Both the position numbers and the translations under genes were made by a program. From Acidobacteriota bacterium (GTDB lineage Bacteria > Acidobacteriota > Terriglobia > Acidiferrales > UBA7541), in NCBI GenBank assembly GCA_013286465.1, contig JABDFR010000023.1, positions 1 through 43,043 on the forward strand: a stretch of DNA of 43,043 nt, given 5' to 3'. Below the pieces are notes generated by a model that was given only the letters and a program-made list of their open reading frames with translations, was not told where the DNA came from and made no database searches. Shown one piece after another: positions 1-6,553 of the stretch (the first letter of the stretch is position 1; every line of letters begins with the position of its first letter).

Positions 1-27
1 GAATGAACAATGAGACTGCCTGCGGGA

Positions 28-345
28 TTAATTCGCCGCTGCAGCAGGTTTTTCGTCGGCGGTCATCGGCATTCCGCCAACATTCGCTTCTTCGACCGGC
101 AACACGCTGATGAAACGCCCGGTGCGGCCCTTGTCTTCAAAAAGCACCACGCCGGTAATCATCGCGAAAAGGCTGTCGTCCTTAGCCAAACCGACATTGC
201 GTCCGGGCTTATAGCGAGTGCCGCGCTGGCGAATCAAAATGCTGCCGCCGGTGACCAACTGGCCGCCAAAGCGCTTGACGCCGAGCCTCTGTCCGTGGGA
301 ATCGCGGCCGTTTGTTGATGAGCCGCCGCCTTTTTTGTGCGCCAT
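28..345 (-). CDS. rpmA: 50S ribosomal protein L27
   Basis: Ribosomal protein L27 of the large subunit, which sits near the peptidyl transferase centre. The 105-residue product begins [16 protein letters not shown], the L27 signature in which the flexible basic N-terminus reaches towards the tRNA acceptor ends, and continues with the conserved [17 protein letters not shown] block. The C-terminus (about the last 20 residues) is an Ala/Glu-rich extension beyond the usual length of about 85. It starts 9 nt downstream of the rplU stop, and an AGGGG ribosome-binding site precedes the ATG. It is cotranscribed with rplU, as in most bacteria. Identification is secure from the sequence. Confidence 0.97.
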   Translation of the reverse strand: MAHKKGGGSSTNGRDSHGQRLGVKRFGGQLVTGGSILIRQRGTRYKPGRNVGLAKDDSLFAMITGVVLFEDKGRTGRFISVLPVEEANVGGMPMTADEKPAAAAN

Positions 346-354
346 GCTGTGCCC

Positions 355-669
355 CTATGAGAGCGAAATGTCGCTGACCTGCACGGCGGTGTAATACTGC
401 CGGTGTCCGCGCGTAATCTTGTATTGCCCGCCGGTCTTATATTTGCAAACGAGCCGCTTTGCAGCCCGCCCGTGCCCGACGATCTTGCCGGTAATCTTGG
501 CGCCCGATGCCTTGTCGCCAGTGAGAAAATTCTTCTCGTCGGAGCGTACCGCGACCACGTCGCCAAAGGTGACCTTAGCCCCGACCTTGCCGTCGAGCTT
601 CTCCACCTGAATGGTCTCGCCCGGCGCGACCTTATATTGCTTGCCCCCACAACGAATCACCGCGTACAT
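355..669 (-). CDS. rplU: 50S ribosomal protein L21
   Basis: Ribosomal protein L21, a 23S rRNA-binding component of the large subunit. The product is 104 residues and opens MYAVIRCGGKQYKV, the family N-terminus. The open frame runs 20 codons further upstream, but the ATG at 669 is preceded by GGGAGG at good spacing and matches the family start. The upstream extension would also overlap the promoter, so 669 is chosen. It is the first gene of an rplU-rpmA operon transcribed leftwards from a sigma70-like promoter at 700-729, which gives a leader of about 25 nt. Confidence 0.96.
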   Translation of the reverse strand: MYAVIRCGGKQYKVAPGETIQVEKLDGKVGAKVTFGDVVAVRSDEKNFLTGDKASGAKITGKIVGHGRAAKRLVCKYKTGGQYKITRGHRQYYTAVQVSDISLS

Positions 670-699
670 ACAGCCTCCCGAAGCAATTGCGAGCCTTTT

Positions 700-729
700 A
701 TTATAAGGGGATATCGCCACGAACGTCAA
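700..729 (-). promoter_or_regulatory. sigma70-type promoter of rplU-rpmA
   Basis: On the minus strand TTGACG (724-729) is followed after 18 nt by a perfect TATAAT (700-705). Transcription would start near 694, about 25 nt before the rplU ATG. Seen directly in the sequence; activity is inferred. Confidence 0.75.
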
Positions 730-902
730 CGAGCGTTCGGGCCGATTATTCGTCCGCTTTCTCCATCGGTGGCGCTCGGGAAGTAGTGGTACAGCAAGTG
801 CAACACCGGAAACTCAGTCGCCGAAGTTCTCTCCGGGCCGCATTTCTGTTCTACGCTGAGACATGCTCGACGGGTTTCGGGACTCGGTTCGGAGGTAGGA
901 CC

Positions 903-1352
903 ATGAGAATGATTGTTCTGTCTGTCGCGTTAATGCTGTTCAGCTCCGCGCTCGCACCGGCGCAAAAGAACAGCGCGAACGATGAGGGCGGGCACATCCA
1001 GGCGCTTGAAATCGCGTGGAATCACGCCTTGGAAGCAAAAGACACGCAGGCTTTGGCCCAGTTACTTGCGAACACACTTTTATCCGTTGATATCGACGGA
1101 AGCGTTCAGTCCAAAAGCGAATTCCTGGCGAGCATCAAAGCGCCCGACTACCAACCGTCGCTAGTCGTGACAGAGCAGAGCAGCGTACAAGTTTACGGAG
1201 ATTCCGCAGTCGTTGTCGGCGTGTTTCGGGTAAAAGGCAGCGATAAGGGAAAGCCCTATCAGCACCGCGAACGATTCGTCGACACTTGGATCAAAATCGA
1301 CGGCAACTGGCAGTGCGTAGCGACAACGAGTACCCTGATCACCGCGAAATAA
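903..1352 (+). CDS. secreted SnoaL/DUF4440-like protein
   Basis: A 149-residue protein with an N-terminal signal peptide (hydrophobic stretch at residues 4-19, ending in ALAPAQ) followed by an NTF2-like cone-fold domain of the DUF4440/SnoaL type. The domain shows the usual IQALEIAWNHALEAKD helix and a C-terminal ERFVDTWIKIDGNWQ strand pair. Such proteins bind small molecules or act as uncharacterised periplasmic proteins; no specific substrate can be named. The ATG at 903 follows GGAGG, so the longer upstream open frame is not used. A decayed partial copy of its 3' third lies at 3645-3781, and a lipoprotein of the same fold is at 28296-28805. Confidence 0.8.
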   Translation: MRMIVLSVALMLFSSALAPAQKNSANDEGGHIQALEIAWNHALEAKDTQALAQLLANTLLSVDIDGSVQSKSEFLASIKAPDYQPSLVVTEQSSVQVYGDSAVVVGVFRVKGSDKGKPYQHRERFVDTWIKIDGNWQCVATTSTLITAK

Positions 1353-1392
1353 GACGGCGAATTGGGGCCGCGACACCCGCTTGTTGGAGACG

Positions 1393-2199
1393 ATGCGCCG
1401 TCTGACTCCAAGGCTATTCAAACTTTCGCTGAGCTTCACGCTTGCTATCAGCCTGCTCGCTCGAGCCGATGCCACCACCGCTCCGATTTACGGCTATAAG
1501 GTGGTCGCGAAATACCCTCACTCGACGGACAACTACACCGAAGGGTTCTTCTACCTGGACGGGATGTTTTACGAGGGGACGGGCATCAAGGGACGTTCCG
1601 CAGTGCTCGTCATCGATCCGAAAACAGGAAAGACGCTGCAACATCGAAGTCTGCCGCCCGAATATTTCGGCGAGGGGATCGTCGACTGGGGTCCGAACAT
1701 CTACGAATGGACATGGACTTCGCATATCTGCTTCGTCTACGACCGCTTCAGCCTGCAGCCAGTGAAGCAGTTCACTTACACTGGAGAAGGCTGGGGCATG
1801 ACTCGGACGGCAAAGGAGCTAATCACCAGCGATGGCAGCGCCACGCTGCGCTTTCGCGATCCCAATACCTTTCGGGAAACCCGCCACATTCTCGTAAAAG
1901 ATGGGAGCAAGGTAATCGACCAACTGAATGAACTTGAATTCATCAAAGGCGAGATTTACGCGAATATCTGGCACTCGGACATGATCGCGCGGATTTCGCC
2001 ACGGGATGGGCACGTAATCGCGTGGATCGACCTGACTGGACTGCTCCCGTCCAACGAAATGATCGATGCCGAATCAGTCCTCAATGGAATCGCCTACGAT
2101 CCGCAGCACGATCGGCTCTTTGTTACCGAGAAGCAGTGGCCAACGGTATTCGAGATCAAGGTTAATCAACGCACTCTCGAAAAAGAGCGCGCGCGGTAA
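1393..2199 (+). CDS. glutaminyl-peptide cyclotransferase (secreted)
   Basis: Probable glutamine cyclotransferase of the plant/bacterial beta-propeller family (Glu_cyclase_2). The known family reaction converts N-terminal glutamine of peptides to pyroglutamate with release of ammonia. The 268-residue product has a signal peptide (FKLSLSFTLAISLLARADA). Family blocks follow: YTEGFFYLDGMFYEGTG, LNELEFIKGEIYANIWHSD and VLNGIAYDPQHDRLFVTEKQW. Length fits the secreted bacterial members. The start is uncertain: ATG 1393 has GGAG close upstream (1386-1389), while TTG 1381 is in frame without a visible ribosome-binding site. It lies 40 nt after the SnoaL-like gene on the same strand, so the two may be cotranscribed. 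Confidence 0.85.
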   Translation: MRRLTPRLFKLSLSFTLAISLLARADATTAPIYGYKVVAKYPHSTDNYTEGFFYLDGMFYEGTGIKGRSAVLVIDPKTGKTLQHRSLPPEYFGEGIVDWGPNIYEWTWTSHICFVYDRFSLQPVKQFTYTGEGWGMTRTAKELITSDGSATLRFRDPNTFRETRHILVKDGSKVIDQLNELEFIKGEIYANIWHSDMIARISPRDGHVIAWIDLTGLLPSNEMIDAESVLNGIAYDPQHDRLFVTEKQWPTVFEIKVNQRTLEKERAR

Positions 2200-2232
2200 T
2201 TACCGCCGTTAACTGAGGTTCCGGCGAATAGG

Positions 2233-2445
2233 CTAACGCAGATTTTTGCTGCCTCTCGGGTGCTCAGCACACACATGCGACGCAAACTCCGAGTCGCGCA
2301 GCCGTTCGTAGTGAATCATCATCTCGCTAAGGGATTGGCCAACGGGCGGCCCTAAAGGGTTGAAAGCCCATGCACATGCGTTGCAAGCCCAGCCCTGAAA
2401 GTTCTCGCTTTCCACCCAGACAAGCTTGCGGCGCGTCTCCTCCAT
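2233..2445 (-). CDS. small cysteine-containing protein, unknown function
   Basis: A 70-residue protein with a compact CNAC motif near the middle (WACNACAWAF) and a C-terminal HVCAEHPRG. Three cysteines and two histidines could form a zinc site, but this is inference. It resembles short uncharacterised proteins with a REFA/HVCAEHPR tail that I associate with acidobacteria. It lies 65 nt downstream of the Crp/Fnr regulator on the same strand and may share its transcript. The ATG at 2445 has only a weak ribosome-binding site. No function is proposed. Confidence 0.65.
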   Translation of the reverse strand: MEETRRKLVWVESENFQGWACNACAWAFNPLGPPVGQSLSEMMIHYERLRDSEFASHVCAEHPRGSKNLR

Positions 2446-2510
2446 GGCCCCGGAGATTAACGATAGAAATGGGTTGGTGTCTGTGGGGAATCCAACACTG
2501 GCGAGAATTG

Positions 2511-3260
2511 CTATCTCAATCCGAGCTCATCCTCGAACTGCCGAATGACGCCGTAGCACTCACAGGCGGATTTTTCGAGCTTCCTGCGATTCACGATCTT
2601 CACCGCGCCTCGTACGTACTCCAGGATTCCCTTTTTTTGCAGTAAGGCCGCTGCCAGGCTGACCGTGGATCGGTCCGTGCCCATCATGGTCGCGATGAAA
2701 TCGTGGGTGATTGGAAGCAATCCGGAATTCACACGATCCTGCGTCATCAGCAGCCACCTCGAGAGACGCTGCTGGATATCGTGCAGCCGGTTGCACGCCG
2801 CCGTCTGCGCAACTTGCATTCCCTGCAGCCCCGTATGCCTGTTCAGTATGGTCTGCAACTGCGGCGCCGACCGGAGAATCCGCTGCAGCGCAGTACCCAT
2901 CATTCGCGAGGCGTCGCCGGCAACTTGCATAATTTCGCGCACGGAACTTCTGCTCAAGCCGGCCGCTAATCCTGCTCCAACGTACCCCTCGTTACCTACC
3001 ACGCCTACTTCCACGGTTCGGCCGTCCTTGGTCACCACAACCTGAGAAACCATTCCTCGGTTCGGGAAATAAACGAACTCGATATTTTGTGTCGGCTCAT
3101 GAATGCTCAGATGACTCGGCAGATCGATGTACCTCAAGTCGGCACGCATCAATTCATATTCATCATCAGGCAGTGTCAGCAGCACCTTGTTCCGTATTGG
3201 TTTTCCGTCGATGTCCGTCCGGTCGCCTGACCGTTCGACTCGAAAGTCTTTTCCACTCAT
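2511..3260 (-). CDS. Crp/Fnr-family transcriptional regulator
   Basis: A 249-residue regulator. It has an N-terminal cyclic-nucleotide-binding-like beta-roll (about residues 25-140, with the EVGVVGNEGYVG turn) and a C-terminal Crp-type winged helix. The latter includes THDFIATMMGTDRSTVS as the likely recognition region and GILEYVRGAVKIVNR as the wing. No cysteine cluster typical of Fnr is visible, so oxygen sensing by an Fe-S cluster is unlikely; the ligand is unknown. The ATG at 3260 follows AGGA at good spacing and is preferred to an upstream in-frame GTG at 3293. The 271 nt upstream hold no recognisable gene and probably contain its promoter. Confidence 0.85.
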   Translation of the reverse strand: MSGKDFRVERSGDRTDIDGKPIRNKVLLTLPDDEYELMRADLRYIDLPSHLSIHEPTQNIEFVYFPNRGMVSQVVVTKDGRTVEVGVVGNEGYVGAGLAAGLSRSSVREIMQVAGDASRMMGTALQRILRSAPQLQTILNRHTGLQGMQVAQTAACNRLHDIQQRLSRWLLMTQDRVNSGLLPITHDFIATMMGTDRSTVSLAAALLQKKGILEYVRGAVKIVNRRKLEKSACECYGVIRQFEDELGLR

Positions 3261-3531
3261 GGCAATCCTGAACGGCTCCAAATTGTCTTGCACTTATTAA
3301 GCGACGCTTCGTGGACTCTGAGAGGTCATAACAATTCAACCAAAAAACGGTCTAAGAATCTGTTCGAAATGGCACACTCTGCTCAACCAAGGCGCGAATC
3401 ATGCGGCGGATCGAGACGGAGCCAAGTTCGGATGGTTGGAGGTGAAGATTTAGCGGCGGTGGCTGATCGGCGCAATGCTTGTTGCTCCGCTTACGGAGCC
3501 CTCACACTCGCAGCCGCTCGGGAAAATCGGA

Positions 3532-3645
3532 TTAAGAATGTGGATGCGCTTTATCGCAGATGGTCGTCAATTGATCGATGGTGGCTTGCGTGTAGCGTTG
3601 AATTGTGGAGAGCGAGGCGTGGCCGAGGAGTTCCTGGATCGCGCG
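3532..3645 (-). pseudogene. 3'-end fragment of a xerC-like gene
   Basis: This 114-nt stretch aligns without gaps to the 3' end of the intact xerC (5591-5704) at 96 of 114 bases by my hand count. It encodes [19 protein letters not shown] and the remaining C-terminus through the stop codon, differing from XerC at only three amino acids. It therefore keeps the tyrosine-nucleophile region but nothing upstream. Most base differences are silent, so the fragment came from a functional xerC homologue rather than drifting from the local copy. At 3645 it abuts a fragment of another gene in the opposite orientation. Confidence 0.85.
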
Positions 3646-3781
3646 TCGGAGTATTCCGAGTAAAAGGCACAGATCAGGGAAACTAGACCAACACCGCGAT
3701 CGATTCGTCGACGCGGGGATCAAAATCGACGGCGACTGGCGGTACGTAGCGACAACGAGTACCCTGATCACCGCTAAGTAA
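3645..3781 (+). pseudogene. 3'-end fragment of the SnoaL/DUF4440-like gene
   Basis: This stretch matches the last 138 nt of the gene at 903-1352 (positions 1215-1352), including the stop region, with one single-base deletion near 3685 and scattered substitutions. Reading from the start of the fragment gives [12 protein letters not shown] and then a stop, so no full domain can be made. The breakpoint with the xerC fragment at 3645 is exact to a few bases. A 132-codon open frame crossing the region (3288-3686) is fortuitous. Confidence 0.82.
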
Positions 3782-3804
3782 AACGCCGCGGTTGGCCGCC
3801 GAGC

Positions 3805-4026
3805 TTAATTTCCGCCGCCAGTTTTTTGCTGCTTCGCCAGCCTCACCGTCCACAAATTAAATCCGATCGACATCCCGAAAAGCATCCCGCGTAACCCGTC
3901 CGCCCAACCTTCTCCGACCACGGCGCTCAAGTGCGTGAGCCTTATAGAAACCAGCGCCAGCGACAGAAAAACCATGCCCACGAACATCGTCGTTTTTGGG
4001 TTCTTCCATTTATTCGAGACAATCAT
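3805..4026 (-). CDS. small membrane protein, unknown function
   Basis: A 73-residue protein with two predicted hydrophobic segments (about residues 14-30 and 45-60) and a short basic C-terminus ending KQQKTGGGN. The ATG at 4026 follows GGGGAGG at 5 nt, a strong ribosome-binding site. It begins 18 nt after another small membrane protein gene and is the last gene of the operon headed by the XRE regulator at 4263-4475. The family is not recognised. Context suggests a membrane partner controlled by the adjacent regulator. Confidence 0.72.
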   Translation of the reverse strand: MIVSNKWKNPKTTMFVGMVFLSLALVSIRLTHLSAVVGEGWADGLRGMLFGMSIGFNLWTVRLAKQQKTGGGN

Positions 4027-4044
4027 GGTGCCTCCCCTCTGAAT

Positions 4045-4266
4045 TTAGTCCGTAATCAAATACCAGGCCATCAACGCCATCTTCACGCCCACAAAAGTAA
4101 GCGCCACTGAAAGAAGATCCCAGCTCCACACGTGATTCACGTAGTAGCGGTAAGCGAAAAGCAGCGTAGCAGTGACACCGGTAATGATCCCGGCCAAGCT
4201 GGTGGACTTCAGCCGGTGATTCAAAAACCGCTCATCGACAACGGCGCCCACAAGTGGAATTTTCAT
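4045..4266 (-). CDS. small membrane protein, coupled to XRE regulator
   Basis: A 73-residue protein with two hydrophobic segments (about residues 23-38 and 48-70) and a soluble N-terminus MKIPLVGAVVDERFLNHR. The ATG at 4266 overlaps the TGA of the upstream regulator as ATGA, which implies translational coupling, and GGAG lies at suitable distance. The longer frame starting at 4305 is rejected for these reasons. Small XRE regulators paired with short membrane proteins are common, and the membrane protein is often regulated by or modulates its partner; that role is inference here. Confidence 0.72.
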   Translation of the reverse strand: MKIPLVGAVVDERFLNHRLKSTSLAGIITGVTATLLFAYRYYVNHVWSWDLLSVALTFVGVKMALMAWYLITD

Positions 4267-4475
4267 TTTTTCCGCTCCAACGTGAAAATCTGATCGGTGG
4301 AACATCCGAAAACCCGCGCAAACAACAACGCCAGCAAAAGACTGGGCACATAACGGTCCCGCTCAATCGAATTAATACTCTGCCGCGAAACCCCTACCGC
4401 GTGCGCGAGCTGCTCCTGCGTCCATCCCCGCGCAACGCGCAGCTCCTTAACTCGATTGAGTATCGCAGGCGCCAT
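4263..4475 (-). CDS. small XRE-family DNA-binding regulator
   Basis: A 70-residue helix-turn-helix protein consisting of little more than the HTH: NRVKELRVARGWTQEQLAHA, then VGVSRQSINSIERDRYVPS, then a short tail ending FTLERKK. This is the compact type often found with membrane proteins. The open frame extends to 4538, but a consensus promoter at 4497-4525 would start transcription near 4490. That is inside the longer frame, so ATG 4475 is the likely start. It heads an operon with the two small membrane proteins. Autoregulation is likely for this type but is not shown by the sequence. Confidence 0.82.
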   Translation of the reverse strand: MAPAILNRVKELRVARGWTQEQLAHAVGVSRQSINSIERDRYVPSLLLALLFARVFGCSTDQIFTLERKK

Positions 4476-4496
4476 GTAAAGCCAACTTTCCAATCG

Positions 4497-4525
4497 AATA
4501 TATACGGCGTCGCAGAGAATGTCAA
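4497..4525 (-). promoter_or_regulatory. consensus sigma70 promoter of the XRE-membrane operon
   Basis: On the minus strand a perfect TTGACA (4520-4525) is separated by exactly 17 nt from TATATT (4497-4502). The start would fall near 4490, giving a leader of about 15 nt before ATG 4475. It decides the start codon of the XRE gene. The same two hexamers and spacing recur before the ArsR gene at 21872-21900. Confidence 0.78.
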
Positions 4526-4579
4526 GCCGACTTGTCATTTATTATTTCACGGGCCCGACTGACGCCGTCGGCGTCACAC

Positions 4580-5404
4580 TCAAAAATTGAAGCGGTAGCC
4601 CAGAATCATTTTGGCGATAAGGTGATCGGTCGAGCCGGTAAGACCAACGCCAAGTCCGAAATTGATTTCCCATTGCGGCGCCAAGTTGAGATCGATGGCG
4701 GGAAAAATTTGGTGCTGCTGCTGGCTGACGGGATCTAAGCCCGTCACAGGACCAACGGAGCCATAATATTCGAGTCCCCCGGCAATCTTCGGCGTGAAAT
4801 CGTAGCTGAATTTAAAATTGGGCGAGAAGACCACACCCTGATTCACGCTCGCTCCATGGAACGAGCGGTCCAGCGTGGGATTCAGCGACCAATACCAGCG
4901 CCCTACTTTCTGATCCACAATCGGACGAATCTCCCAAGTCCAGGTATCCGCGGAATATTTGCGCCGCTGGTAACCAAGCTCATTGGAAATGCTCACGCCC
5001 ACCGGCCAATGCCACTTCTCCGGCACGCGCACCCGCGGACGAATATGATCGCCCACCCATTGCCAACCCTGCCCATTTTTCGCCGAAGTGAAAACGTAAA
5101 ATCCTACTTCGAACCAGTCATTGAACCCATGCGTGATTTCCACGGTTTCATGCTCGGCATGATTGGTAGGCAACACGCCGTCGACAACTTGCTTCGAGCC
5201 ATCGATCGTGAAATTACTGTGCAACTCGACCATCGTGTGCCCTGGCTCGACCGTCTCCGCGCCATAAACCTGAATCTCGTAATTGTCCTGCGCCCGCGCA
5301 CAAGGCGCGAACCAAGTACAAAAGGTCAACGCAGCGATAACAATGAAAACTCTAACCAATGCCGCAGCTCTCTTCCCGCAGACAGCATGACCAGAGTAAT
5401 TCAA
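4580..5404 (-). CDS. outer-membrane beta-barrel protein, unknown substrate
   Basis: A 274-residue protein with a signal peptide (hydrophobic core VFIVIAALTFCTW, likely cleavage after ARAQ) followed by alternating amphipathic beta strands. It ends in a terminal phenylalanine (YRFNF), the typical outer-membrane insertion signal. Motifs such as EVGFYVFTSA and GGLEYYGSVGPV read as transmembrane strands. It resembles barrel proteins of the transporter-like/phenol-pathway (MetA) type, but the assignment is weak. The start is uncertain: TTG 5404 is used here, with TTG 5359 possible; no in-frame ATG precedes the signal peptide. It is convergent with no neighbour and probably has its own promoter. Confidence 0.7.
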   Translation of the reverse strand: MNYSGHAVCGKRAAALVRVFIVIAALTFCTWFAPCARAQDNYEIQVYGAETVEPGHTMVELHSNFTIDGSKQVVDGVLPTNHAEHETVEITHGFNDWFEVGFYVFTSAKNGQGWQWVGDHIRPRVRVPEKWHWPVGVSISNELGYQRRKYSADTWTWEIRPIVDQKVGRWYWSLNPTLDRSFHGASVNQGVVFSPNFKFSYDFTPKIAGGLEYYGSVGPVTGLDPVSQQQHQIFPAIDLNLAPQWEINFGLGVGLTGSTDHLIAKMILGYRFNF

Positions 5405-5438
5405 TCTCCGAATCGTGCCAAATGCGTCCGCCGGTTCC

Positions 5439-5469
5439 GCCGGCGTCCCTGCCGGCTCTTTGCGACCGC
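5439..5469. repeat. degenerate family-1 palindromic repeat
   Basis: The bases from 5439 (GCCGGCGTCCCTGCCGGC, then a near match to the following TCTTACGACCGC) copy one arm of the long inverted repeat at 13608-13785. This looks like a partial or decayed copy, lying between the barrel protein gene and xerC. The rest of the 5405-5590 gap shows no gene. Confidence 0.6.
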
Positions 5470-5590
5470 AGCTGGCGGCTGGCGCTGAAATTGTGCACGG
5501 CGAATTAAATCGAAGAAGTCGGTTGTGAGGTTTGCGCGTGAGTGTTGCCTGTGGCGAGAGGTGTGGTGGTCGAACGCCGGCAGCACGAAA

Positions 5591-6553
5591 CTACGAGTGC
5601 GGGTGCGCCTTATCGTAGATGGTCATCAATTGATCGATGGTGGCTTGCGTGTAGCGCTGCGTCGTCGAAAGTGAAGCGTGGCCGAGCAATTCCTGGATCG
5701 CGCGCAGATCGGCGCCATCAGCCAGCAAATGCGTGGCGAACGCATGGCGGAACGAATGTGGATGCAGATTCCATTTCATCTGCACCATGCGCGAATATTT
5801 TTTCACGATGGTGCTGATGGTCCGCGATTCGAGACGCGTGCCGCGCATGCCGAGGAACACGGCTTCGGGATCGCCGCCTTCCGGCCACTCGGCGCGAATT
5901 TGATCGCGCACCGGCCAGTACGCTCGCAACGCCTCGAGCGCCTTATCACCGAAAGGAACGATACGTTCTTTTCGGCCCTTGCCGAGTACGCGAATAATCT
6001 GGCTGCGCTCGTTAATATCGCCAAGACTCAGCCCGGTAAGCTCGCTCACACGAATGCCCGCGGCGTAAAGCAGCTCGAGAATGGCACGATCGCGTTTCAG
6101 AATCAGCAGTTCGCTCTGGCTGCGCGGCGAACTCGGATCGCGGCGGAGCTTGGCGATTTGCCGCGCGCCGGCCGGCTCGACGTTATCGAGCAAGCGTGCC
6201 ATTTCCTCGGCCGTCGGAATATCGGGAATGCGTTTCGGAAGTTTGGGCGAAGAGACCAACCGCGCCATATTGCGTTTGATCAGCTTTTGCCCCACGCAAA
6301 ATTTGAAGAAAGAACGCAGCGCCGCCAGTTTGCGCGCAATGGTGGTGCGCTCCAGTTGCCGGTCGTGCATGTCCGACACAAATTCACGAATGATGCGGTG
6401 ATCAATTTCATCGATGGGAAGGATCTGTTCGCCTGGCGGCGTGATGAATCGCACAAACTGCTGTAGGTCGCCGGCATATTTTCGCAAAGTTTCAGGCGAG
6501 GAATTGCGCACGTAGCGCATGTGGTACAGGTATTTCTTGATGGCCTCGATCAT
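5591..6553 (-). CDS. xerC: tyrosine recombinase XerC
   Basis: Site-specific tyrosine recombinase that resolves chromosome dimers at dif together with a XerD partner. The 320-residue protein has an N-terminal SAM-like core-binding domain (about residues 1-95) and a catalytic domain. The full set of catalytic residues is visible: R168 (AAGIRVSEL), K192 (GKGRKERIVP), H266 and R269 (HPHSFRH), H292 (LLGHAS) and the nucleophile Y301. The start ATG overlaps the topA stop as ATGA, so the two are translationally coupled in a dprA-topA-xerC arrangement. A second, truncated copy of its 3' end lies at 3532-3645. XerD would be the alternative name, but topA linkage favours XerC. Confidence 0.92.
   Translation of the reverse strand: MIEAIKKYLYHMRYVRNSSPETLRKYAGDLQQFVRFITPPGEQILPIDEIDHRIIREFVSDMHDRQLERTTIARKLAALRSFFKFCVGQKLIKRNMARLVSSPKLPKRIPDIPTAEEMARLLDNVEPAGARQIAKLRRDPSSPRSQSELLILKRDRAILELLYAAGIRVSELTGLSLGDINERSQIIRVLGKGRKERIVPFGDKALEALRAYWPVRDQIRAEWPEGGDPEAVFLGMRGTRLESRTISTIVKKYSRMVQMKWNLHPHSFRHAFATHLLADGADLRAIQELLGHASLSTTQRYTQATIDQLMTIYDKAHPHS

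Noticed and set aside
3288-3686. A 132-codon open frame crossing the xerC/SnoaL scar
   Set aside because: It reads antisense through the xerC fragment and then into the SnoaL fragment, with no start signal or coherent protein sequence; it is a by-product of the fusion.
5678-6466. A 262-codon open frame on the strand opposite xerC
   Set aside because: It lies entirely antisense to xerC, is rich in His/Arg as expected from the reverse of a high-GC gene, and has no ribosome-binding site.
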